From assembly GCA_017829005.1 (NCBI GenBank), contig JAGAJF010000050.1, positions 1 through 38,661 of the forward strand: a DNA stretch of 38,661 bases, read 5' to 3'. The DNA is from Oscillospiraceae bacterium. Lineage in GTDB: Bacteria > Bacillota > Clostridia > Oscillospirales > Ruminococcaceae. This document shows, piece after piece, positions 15,358-21,719 of this stretch (position 1 is the first letter of the stretch; each line of letters starts with the position of its first letter). Under the pieces are notes generated by a model. It searched no databases. It worked only from the letters and a program-made list of their open reading frames with translations, and had not been told where the DNA came from. The position numbers and the translations under genes were made by a program.

Positions 15358-16218
15358 ATGGCAGTGGATTATGCAACTCTTAAAAAAGGCGGATTTATGC
15401 GCCAGAAGCAAAAGAATAATTTCTCGCTGAGACTTCGTGTTGTGGGCGGAAACGTTACGGCGGTTCAGCTTGCGAAAATTGCCGAGGTAGCGGAGAAATA
15501 CGGTGACGGTCACGTTCATCTTACTTCCCGCCAGAGCGTTGAGATACCCTTTATCAAGCTTGACGACATTGACGAGGTAAAGGCGGCGCTTGCAGAGGGC
15601 GGAGTTGAGCCCGGAGTATGCGGTCCGAGAGTAAGAACGGTCACTGCCTGTCAGGGTGAGGCTATTTGTCCCTCGGGTTGTATTGATACCTACGCTCTTG
15701 CAAAGGAGCTTGATGAAAGATATTTCGCAAGGGAGCTTCCCCACAAGTTCAAATTCGGAATTACGGGCTGTCAGAACAACTGCCTTAAAGCAGAGGAAAA
15801 CGACCTGGGCATCAAGGGCGGTATCAAGGTAAAATGGCGTGAAAGCGACTGCATTAACTGCGGCGTTTGCGAAAAAGCCTGCCGTGTGGGTGCGATAGAG
15901 ATAAAGGACGGAAAGATTTCCGTTGATGAAGCTAAGTGCAATTTCTGTGGAAGATGTGTCAAAGCCTGTCCCACCGACGCATGGGATACTGTTCACGGAT
16001 ATATCGTTTCCTTTGGCGGACTTTTCGGAAACAGCATAAGCAAGGGCGAGGCTGTTATCCCCTTCATTGAGGACAAGGAAAAGCTTCTGAAAATATGCGA
16101 CACTGCTATTGAGTTTTTCGGGGAAAATGCAAATCCCGGAGAGAGGTTCAAGTTCACCCTTGACAGGGTAGGCAGAGATAAATTTGAAAAGAAAATTCTG
16201 GAGGTTTACAATGGCTGA
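15358..16218 (+). CDS. Compact siroheme sulfite/nitrite reductase-like protein with two [4Fe-4S] ferredoxin clusters
   Basis: 286 residues. The sulfite/nitrite reductase core has the paired cysteine motif CQGEAIC (Cys98, Cys104) and CQNNC (Cys138, Cys142) that binds the siroheme-coupled 4Fe-4S cluster. A ferredoxin insert follows with CINCGVCEKAC (165-175) and CNFCGRCVKACP (194-204). It contains one reductase half instead of the usual two, like AsrC or the small archaeal Dsr-like proteins. Predicted role: six-electron reduction of sulfite to sulfide for the sulfur carrier. No AsrA/AsrB electron donor is adjacent; the thioredoxin/thioredoxin reductase pair or ferredoxin may supply electrons. 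The ATG at 15358 has GGAGG 9 nt upstream, one base after the metY-like stop. Confidence 0.88.
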   Translation: MAVDYATLKKGGFMRQKQKNNFSLRLRVVGGNVTAVQLAKIAEVAEKYGDGHVHLTSRQSVEIPFIKLDDIDEVKAALAEGGVEPGVCGPRVRTVTACQGEAICPSGCIDTYALAKELDERYFARELPHKFKFGITGCQNNCLKAEENDLGIKGGIKVKWRESDCINCGVCEKACRVGAIEIKDGKISVDEAKCNFCGRCVKACPTDAWDTVHGYIVSFGGLFGNSISKGEAVIPFIEDKEKLLKICDTAIEFFGENANPGERFKFTLDRVGRDKFEKKILEVYNG

Positions 16219-16462
16219 GATAGATTTTAACATTGACGATAATGTGGATATTACCGATGTGGTCTGCCCCACAACTTTTGTAAAGGCAAAGGTGGCTCTT
16301 GAGGAGCTTGACGACGGACAGATACTTGCGGTTAAGATGAATGACGGTGAGCCTGTTCAGAACGTTCCCAGAAGCATTAAGGAAGAGGGTCATCAGATAC
16401 TAAAGCTCATCAACAACGAGGACGGCACCTACACTCTCATTGTAAAAAAGGTCGGTGACTGA
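16211..16462 (+). CDS. TusA/SirA-like sulfur carrier protein
   Basis: 83 residues. The TusA-family motif VVCPTTFVKAKVALEELDDGQIL contains the conserved Cys-Pro (Cys19-Pro20) that carries a persulfide in the family. It should receive sulfur from the reductase or a desulfurase and pass it on, possibly to the ThiS-like carrier. The second position after Cys-Pro differs from classic CPxP (CPTT), so it belongs to a divergent branch. The ATG at 16211 overlaps the upstream stop by 8 nt and has GGAGG 7 nt upstream, so it is translationally coupled. Confidence 0.82.
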   Translation: MAEIDFNIDDNVDITDVVCPTTFVKAKVALEELDDGQILAVKMNDGEPVQNVPRSIKEEGHQILKLINNEDGTYTLIVKKVGD

Positions 16463-16463
16463 G

Positions 16464-16778
16464 ATGGCGGTTCGGGTAAGTACAGATACCTTTGAGAAAG
16501 AGGTAATAAATGCGGGCGGGGCTGTTATTGCGGATTTTTATTCCGACAGCTGTGTTCCCTGCAAAAGGCTTTCTCCCGTTCTTGCGGAAATTGAAGAAGA
16601 GCAGGGTGACAAGGTCAAGCTTGTTAAGGTAAACATCAATTTTGACACTGAGCTTGCGGAAAAATACGGTGTTATGTCCGTTCCCACACTCATATTCTTT
16701 GGGGACGGAGAGGAAAGATCCCGCATAAGCGGTGCGGTGAAAAAATCCGAGATACTTTCGGAAATAGAAAAAATCTGA
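16464..16778 (+). CDS. Thioredoxin-like protein with atypical SCVPC site
   Basis: 104 residues, complete thioredoxin fold: buried Asp24, active site SDSCVPCKRLSP with Cys30/Cys33, cis-Pro74 in VPTLIFF. The usual Trp before the first Cys is replaced by Ser, and the inner dipeptide is Val-Pro rather than Gly-Pro, which should shift redox potential and partner choice. It lies one base after the TusA stop and four genes before a thioredoxin reductase in the same operon, so a dedicated reductive or sulfur-relay role is likely. An earlier GTG (16455) overlaps the tusA-like gene and is less likely. Confidence 0.87.
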   Translation: MAVRVSTDTFEKEVINAGGAVIADFYSDSCVPCKRLSPVLAEIEEEQGDKVKLVKVNINFDTELAEKYGVMSVPTLIFFGDGEERSRISGAVKKSEILSEIEKI

Positions 16779-16802
16779 TCATAATATAAGGAGAAAAATG
16801 CT

Positions 16803-17012
16803 ATGAATATCACAGTTGCAGGAGAGAAAAAAGAGGTAAAGGACGGTCTTACCGTTGCACAGCTGGTTATTGACGAAAAGGTGGAGACTCCCGAATACGT
16901 TACCGTTACAATAAACGATGAATTTGTTGAGAGCGGCGCTTTTGAAAGCACCGTTTTAAAGGACGGGGACAGTGTTGAGTTTCTGTATTTTATGGGCGGA
17001 GGTTCCCTTTGA
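16803..17012 (+). CDS. ThiS/MoaD-like ubiquitin-fold sulfur carrier (HcyS-like)
   Basis: 69 residues with the beta-grasp pattern MNITVAGEKKEVKDGLTVAQLV ... DGDSVEFLYFMGGGSL. The conserved di-Gly is not terminal: the protein ends Gly65-Gly66-Gly67-Ser68-Leu69. Carriers of this type need trimming before activation, and a JAMM protease two genes downstream can do it. After trimming to Gly-Gly, the C terminus would be adenylated by the E1-like enzyme and converted to a thiocarboxylate that donates sulfur to MetY. AAGGAG lies about 8 nt before the ATG. ThiS for thiamine synthesis is less likely because of the tail and the neighbours. Confidence 0.85.
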   Translation: MNITVAGEKKEVKDGLTVAQLVIDEKVETPEYVTVTINDEFVESGAFESTVLKDGDSVEFLYFMGGGSL

Positions 17013-17047
17013 TAAAACCCGTAACTTTTGAGAAAGGATAGATATAA

Positions 17048-17872
17048 ATGGCATTTACAAACGAACAGCTTGAAAGATATTCCCGTCACATAATCCTCAA
17101 AGAGGTGGGTGCAAAGGGACAGAAAAAGCTTCTTAATGCAAAGGTTCTCATTATCGGTGCGGGAGGTCTGGGCGCTCCTGCGGCAATGTATCTTGCGGCG
17201 GCGGGAGTTGGCACTATCGGTATCGCAGACGCTGACGAGGTCGATCTTTCAAATCTCCAGCGGCAGATAATCCATTCCACCGCCGATATCGGCAAGGCTA
17301 AGGTGCAGTCCGCTAAGGAAACTATGGAGGCTATAAACCCCGATGTTACGGTGAAAACCTACCGCACCTTCGTTACAAGCGAGAACATTTCCGAGCTTAT
17401 TGCGGACTATGATTTCATCATTGACGGCACGGACAATTTCCCTGCAAAGTTTCTTATAAACGATGCCTGCGTTATGGCGAAAAAGCCATTCTCCCATGCA
17501 GGAATTATTCGATTCAAGGGTCAGCTTATGACCTATGTTCCGGGACAGGGTCCATGCTACCGCTGTGTTTTCAAAAATCCACCTCCAAAGGACGCTGTTC
17601 CCACCTGCAAGCAGGCAGGCGTTATCGGTGCAATGGGCGGCGTTATCGGCAGCTTGCAGGCTATGGAGGCTGTTAAATACATTATCGGTCAGGGCGAGCT
17701 TCTTACGGGATATCTGCTTACCTATGACGCCCTTACAATGGAATTTCGCAAGGTAAAGCTCCCTTCGGACACTTCAAAGTGCGCTGTCTGCGGCGAGCAT
17801 CCCACAATTACGGAGCTTATCGATTACGAGCAGCATGAATGCGACGGCGTTCATCTTACCAACGAGGACTGA
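17048..17872 (+). CDS. E1-like (ThiF/MoeB/HesA) carrier-activating enzyme (HcyF-like)
   Basis: 274 residues. ATP-binding GAGGLG (37-42), Arg72 in NLQRQ, Asp130 in DGTDNF, structural zinc cysteines CYRC (170/173) and CAVC (245/248), and the Cys187 in PTCKQAGVIG. It adenylates the C terminus of the ThiS-like protein so that sulfur can be attached. It has no rhodanese domain, so sulfur must come from another protein such as TusA or the sulfite reductase. It begins 36 nt after the carrier gene and ends 7 nt before the JAMM gene. A MoeB or ThiF role is possible by sequence alone but not supported by the neighbours. Confidence 0.88.
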   Translation: MAFTNEQLERYSRHIILKEVGAKGQKKLLNAKVLIIGAGGLGAPAAMYLAAAGVGTIGIADADEVDLSNLQRQIIHSTADIGKAKVQSAKETMEAINPDVTVKTYRTFVTSENISELIADYDFIIDGTDNFPAKFLINDACVMAKKPFSHAGIIRFKGQLMTYVPGQGPCYRCVFKNPPPKDAVPTCKQAGVIGAMGGVIGSLQAMEAVKYIIGQGELLTGYLLTYDALTMEFRKVKLPSDTSKCAVCGEHPTITELIDYEQHECDGVHLTNED

Positions 17873-17878
17873 TTTAAA

Positions 17879-18292
17879 ATGATAACCTTAAAAAGAGCCG
17901 ATTTTGATACAATTCTCAGGCACGCGGAAAGCGTTCTTCCCGAGGAAGCCTGCGGACTTATTGCGGGGGAGATAACCGAAGGCGGAAAAACGATAAAAAA
18001 GGTCTATATCCTTACGAACATCGACCACTCCAACGAGCATTTTTCCCTTGACCCCAAGGAGCAGCTGGCGGCGGTGAAGGATATGCGTGCAAATGGGCTT
18101 GTTCCTCTGGGCAACTGGCATTCCCACCCCGAGTCTCCCTCCCGTCCCTCCGAGGAGGACAAGCGCCTTGCCTATGACAGCAAGGCAAGCTATCTTATCC
18201 TTTCTCTGATGGACAGGAATGCCCCTGTTCTCAACTCCTTTAAGATAACGGGGGATAATGCGGAGAATGAGGGTATAATAATTACAGACTGA
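17879..18292 (+). CDS. JAMM/MPN+ zinc metalloprotease (Mec+/HcyD-like)
   Basis: 137 residues. The JAMM zinc motif is complete: Glu23 in PEEACGL, His81-x-His83, x7-Ser91-x2-Asp94 in HSHPESPSRPSEED. Known relatives hydrolyse the peptide bond after the di-Gly of small ubiquitin-like sulfur carriers or remove amino acids from them (Mec+ on CysO; HcyD on HcyS). Here it should release Ser-Leu or Gly-Ser-Leu from the GGGSL tail of the carrier encoded upstream, or release homocysteine from a carrier adduct. It is co-transcribed, 6 nt after the E1-like gene. Confidence 0.87.
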   Translation: MITLKRADFDTILRHAESVLPEEACGLIAGEITEGGKTIKKVYILTNIDHSNEHFSLDPKEQLAAVKDMRANGLVPLGNWHSHPESPSRPSEEDKRLAYDSKASYLILSLMDRNAPVLNSFKITGDNAENEGIIITD

Positions 18293-18312
18293 TTTTTTTG
18301 GAGAATAGCAAA

Positions 18313-19236
18313 ATGATTTATGATACCATAATAATCGGAAGCGGATCGGCAGGTCTTTCGGCGGCTATATATGCCTCACGTTCGGAAATGGATTTTATCG
18401 TTATCGAGAAAATTTTTATGGGCACGGGTCAGATAGCCGAGAGCGAACGGGTGGATAATTATCCCGGGCTTTACGGCGAAAACGGATATGATCTGGGCGA
18501 GAAATTCCGAAGTCACGCCGAGACTCTGGGAGCAAGATTTATCGAGGGCGAGGTAACGAAAATATCTCCCGCAAAGGGCATATACACCGTTTATCTGCAG
18601 GACGGCAGCGAGTTTGAGACAAAGACTGTCATCTTTGCCGCAGGAGCTTCTCACCGAAAGCTTGGGATAAAGGGCGAGGAAGAGCTGTCGGGCAGGGGAG
18701 TTTCCTACTGCGCCGTATGCGACGGAGCTTTTTATAAAAACAAGGTGGCTGCTGTTGTGGGCGGCGGAGATACGGCTCTGGGAGATGCTCTTTATCTTTC
18801 AAAGATAGCGAGCAAGGTTTATCTTATTCACAGAAGAGATGAATTTCGTGCAAACAAGTCCCTTTGCAGTAAGGTGGCTGAGACTGAAAATATCGAAACG
18901 GTGATGAATGCCGTTCCTGTGGAGATATTCGGCGACAAACGTGTGGAGGGTATCAGGATAAACCATAACGGCAGGGAAGAAGCTCTTGAAGTAAACGGAG
19001 TATTTGTGGCTGTGGGAACTGTTCCTGGCAGCGAGCCATTAAGCGGCGTTGTTAATATGGACAGCGGCGGGTATATCATTGCAGGGGAGGACTGCATTAC
19101 CTCCGATAAGGGCATTTTCGCCGCAGGAGATGTGCGCACAAAGCCGCTCAGGCAGGTCGTTACCGCTGCTGCTGACGGCGCAAACAGCATTTACTCCGCA
19201 GAAAAATATATCTCACAGCTTTCAGTGAGGAAATAA
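18313..19236 (+). CDS. trxB: Thioredoxin reductase-like flavoprotein
   Basis: 307 residues. FAD site GSGSAG (9-14), redox pair CAVC (Cys133/Cys136), NADPH-binding VVGGGDTALGDALYLSKI with HRRDEFRA, and C-terminal FAD motif GIFAAGDVRTKPLRQVVTAAADG. It should reduce the operon's thioredoxin with NADPH or a ferredoxin-type donor. Start: TGGAG lies 9 nt before the ATG at 18313; a TTG at 18298 is also in frame but lacks a site. NADPH use follows from the HRRDEFRA motif; a ferredoxin/flavin variant cannot be excluded. Confidence 0.9.
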   Translation: MIYDTIIIGSGSAGLSAAIYASRSEMDFIVIEKIFMGTGQIAESERVDNYPGLYGENGYDLGEKFRSHAETLGARFIEGEVTKISPAKGIYTVYLQDGSEFETKTVIFAAGASHRKLGIKGEEELSGRGVSYCAVCDGAFYKNKVAAVVGGGDTALGDALYLSKIASKVYLIHRRDEFRANKSLCSKVAETENIETVMNAVPVEIFGDKRVEGIRINHNGREEALEVNGVFVAVGTVPGSEPLSGVVNMDSGGYIIAGEDCITSDKGIFAAGDVRTKPLRQVVTAAADGANSIYSAEKYISQLSVRK

Positions 19237-19292
19237 AGCTGTAGCTTTGGTCGCTTTCCACGTTAAACGATAAAACTGTTGAGGTGAAAGAA

Positions 19293-19709
19293 ATGCTCGT
19301 CACAACAAAAGGAAGATATGCTCTGCAGGTAATGATAGATCTGGCGGAGCATTACAGCGGCAAGTGCATACCCGTCAAGGACATTGCAGGGCGGCAGGAG
19401 CTGTCAATAAAATATCTTGAGCAGATTATGCCTGTTCTCACCAAAGGTGACCTTGTTTTCGGTGTTCACGGAAAAAACGGCGGATATATGCTTAAAAGAC
19501 CTCCCGAAAATTACAGCGTGGGGGAGATACTCCGTGTTGCGGAGGGCGATCTTGTTCCCGTGTCATCTTTGAAGGAAAATAATCCTTCTCAGGATAACAG
19601 GACTATGAAGATGTGGGAGGATTTCTACAAGCTCACAAATGATTACTTTGACAGCATTTCCATTGCAAGCCTTATCCACAACGGCGGAGATTACGATTAT
19701 ATAATATGA
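19293..19709 (+). CDS. Rrf2-family transcriptional regulator (CymR-like, no Fe-S cysteines)
   Basis: 138 residues. Rrf2 winged helix: MLVTTKGRYALQVMIDLAEHY, then ELSIKYLEQIMPVLTKGDLVFGVHGKNGGYMLKR. The protein has a single Cys (25) and lacks the three-Cys cluster site of IscR, so it does not sense Fe-S directly. This resembles CymR, the cysteine-metabolism repressor of Firmicutes. It is the last gene of the sulfur operon and is the best candidate to bind the dyad at the operon promoter. ATG at 19293 with GAGGTG 7 nt upstream; the open frame's GTG at 19284 overlaps that site. Confidence 0.88.
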   Translation: MLVTTKGRYALQVMIDLAEHYSGKCIPVKDIAGRQELSIKYLEQIMPVLTKGDLVFGVHGKNGGYMLKRPPENYSVGEILRVAEGDLVPVSSLKENNPSQDNRTMKMWEDFYKLTNDYFDSISIASLIHNGGDYDYII

Positions 19710-19712
19710 GAA

Positions 19713-19756
19713 TAAAATATCCCGTCAGACCCTTGAGCCTGACGGGATATCTCTTT
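19713..19756. terminator. Bidirectional terminator between the sulfur operon and sugar ABC genes
   Basis: A perfect 12-bp stem (ATATCCCGTCAG/CTGACGGGATAT, arms 19717-19728 and 19739-19750) lies between convergent genes. It has TATTTTATT on the minus side and CTCTTT on the plus side. Confidence 0.75.
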
Positions 19757-19763
19757 AACTTGA

Positions 19764-20624
19764 TTATTCTTTTACAGAGCCGTTTACAAGACCTGCATAG
19801 ATCTGCTTCTGGAGTGTGAGGAAGATGACCAGAGCAGGAATGATACAGATCACGATACCTGCAAAGATTATCTCCCATTTAGCTCCGTAGGGACCCATAA
19901 AGCGGTAGAGCGATGTGGAGACCACTGACAGCTCTTCGCTGGGCATATAAAGCTGGGGAGTGTAGAAGTCGTTGTAAATGCTGATTACCTTGATGATAAG
20001 AACTGTTGCGATAGCGGGTTTAAGCAGGGGAAGGATTATCTTGAAGAAAACCGTAAAATAGTTTGCTCCGTCAATGATGGCGCTCTCGTCAAGGGAGTAG
20101 GAGATGTTGTCCAGAAACTGCATAAAGATGTAGATGGAAACAATATCCGTACCGATGTAGAGGATTATGGGAGCTGCCATAGTGCCCACAAGGTGGAAAT
20201 TGTTCATAATGCGGTAAACCGTTACCTGCATAGAGATAGCAGGGAAAAGCGTGGCAAGCAGGAACGCTGCCTTGAGGACCTTGCCGAGAACAGTCTTGAA
20301 ACGCTGGAGAACATAGGCAGTCATTGTACCTACGATTATCGTTCCCGTACAGGATATCACTATGATTATCGCTGTGTTTTTCAGACCTAAAAGAACCTTG
20401 CCGTCAATGAAAGCGGTTTTGTAGTTTGACCATTCAAACTTTGTGGGAAGTGCAAAAACATTGGAAGAAAGGAACTCCGTATTGTTCTTGAAGGAGCCTA
20501 AAAATACCACCACAAGGGGAATGAAAACCACAAGGCAGGCAATGACGAGAATAGCATATTTCAGGACGGTAAAAAGCTTCGGGACAAAGCTATAGCTGTC
20601 ATTTTTTATCACTGCTTCAGCCAT
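19764..20624 (-). CDS. Carbohydrate ABC transporter permease (MalG-like)
   Basis: 286 residues, six predicted membrane segments. The EAA loop of sugar importers reads DESAIIDGANYFTVFFKIILPLLKP. C-terminal VNGSVKE fits the MalG/LacG family (AGLVNGSVK ending). It forms the translocation pore with the MalF-like subunit encoded one base upstream. No ATPase gene is in the cluster, so a shared MsmK/MalK-type ATPase elsewhere is expected. Confidence 0.9.
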   Translation of the reverse strand: MAEAVIKNDSYSFVPKLFTVLKYAILVIACLVVFIPLVVVFLGSFKNNTEFLSSNVFALPTKFEWSNYKTAFIDGKVLLGLKNTAIIIVISCTGTIIVGTMTAYVLQRFKTVLGKVLKAAFLLATLFPAISMQVTVYRIMNNFHLVGTMAAPIILYIGTDIVSIYIFMQFLDNISYSLDESAIIDGANYFTVFFKIILPLLKPAIATVLIIKVISIYNDFYTPQLYMPSEELSVVSTSLYRFMGPYGAKWEIIFAGIVICIIPALVIFLTLQKQIYAGLVNGSVKE

Positions 20625-20625
20625 T

Positions 20626-21555
20626 TTACTTATCCTCCTTGAGAACCAGCTTTTGGATTATGGTGACGACCACTATGATGAGGAACAGCACCACAGCCAT
20701 TGCCGAGGCAAGCCCGACTTTCTGGAACTTGAATGCCGTTTCTGTGGTCTGGATAACGAATGTACTTGAACCGAACCGTCCGCCTGTAACGATAAAAGGA
20801 ATTTCGTAAACGCTTATGGCACCCTTGACCGCAAGTATCATCTGGAGAAGGATAATGGGTCTGATACCGGGAGCGATTATGTAGCGGAAAACCTGGAAGC
20901 GGTTTGCGCCGTCAAGATCTGCGGCTTCGTAAATATCGGGGGAGATGGACTGTATCGCACCGATGAACATTACGATATCAAATCCGATGTATCTCCATAT
21001 GGAAACGAACACGAGGCAGATGTTGACAAGCCCCTCTGTGGAGAGGAATTTTACGGGGTCTCCTCCGAAAAGTGTAATGATGGAGTTGAGAGTTCCGTCG
21101 GTATTGGTTATGCCGTCGCCCTTCTGGAAAAATCTGCGGAAAATAAGTGCCACCGCAACAGTATTGATCATATAGGGAAAGAACACAACTCCCTTAAAGA
21201 AATTGGAAAATCTGATCTTTGAGCAGAGTATCGTTGCAAGAAACAGAGCAAGTCCAAGCTGTATAAAGGAGCCGAAAAGGTAGTAAATACTGTTTTTGAA
21301 GGCTGCAAAATATTCCGGTGTGGTAAATACTGTCTTGTAATTTTCGAGCCCCACGAACTTGACGTTTACACCGAACTGGTCTCTTTCCTCAAAGCTGAAC
21401 TTGACCATTTCTGCAGCGGGAATGTAGGTGAAGACTACAAGAAGCAGTGTGGGAATAAGCAGGAAAAGACAGACTGTTATCATCTTTTCGATATAAGCCT
21501 TTGAGAGCTTGTTTCTTGGAGCAAGACGCTCGGGCGTATTAGTTTTTTTAGTCAA
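20626..21555 (-). CDS. Carbohydrate ABC transporter permease (MalF-like)
   Basis: 309 residues, six predicted membrane segments, with EAA loop EAADLDGANRFQVFRYIIAPGIRP. The N terminus has a cytosolic extension of about 25 residues before the first segment. It pairs with the MalG-like subunit. The start is ATG, about 160 nt downstream of the binding-protein gene and behind two hairpins likely to lower expression relative to the binding protein. Confidence 0.9.
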   Translation of the reverse strand: MTKKTNTPERLAPRNKLSKAYIEKMITVCLFLLIPTLLLVVFTYIPAAEMVKFSFEERDQFGVNVKFVGLENYKTVFTTPEYFAAFKNSIYYLFGSFIQLGLALFLATILCSKIRFSNFFKGVVFFPYMINTVAVALIFRRFFQKGDGITNTDGTLNSIITLFGGDPVKFLSTEGLVNICLVFVSIWRYIGFDIVMFIGAIQSISPDIYEAADLDGANRFQVFRYIIAPGIRPIILLQMILAVKGAISVYEIPFIVTGGRFGSSTFVIQTTETAFKFQKVGLASAMAVVLFLIIVVVTIIQKLVLKEDK

Positions 21556-21605
21556 AGCATATCCCTCGTTTTCGGGTTATTTTCGTGTTTGATGTGAACA
21601 TAGCT

Positions 21606-21663
21606 CATACCCGGTGGTATGAATATACCGTATCATTCTGCGGTGTGAAGATGCACCGCAGAA
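21606..21663 (-). other. Two intergenic hairpins between the binding-protein and permease genes
   Basis: CATACC/GGTATG (21606-21621) and a perfect 10-bp stem TTCTGCGGTG/CACCGCAGAA (21636-21663) lie in the 164-nt gap. Neither is followed by a T tract in the operon direction. This looks like an RNA stabiliser or partial stop that lets the binding protein be made in excess over the permeases. Nothing else is seen in this gap. Confidence 0.6.
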
Positions 21664-21719
21664 AAATACAGTATTGTGGAGAGAAAGAAAAATTTAAAGA
21701 AGGAAGCGTGGATTAAAAA

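Noticed and set aside
16803-18292. Thiamine (ThiS/ThiF) or molybdopterin (MoaD/MoeB) synthesis
   Set aside because: The ubiquitin-like protein has a blocked tail, a JAMM protease is present, and no thi or moa genes are nearby. MetY and a sulfite reductase are in the operon.
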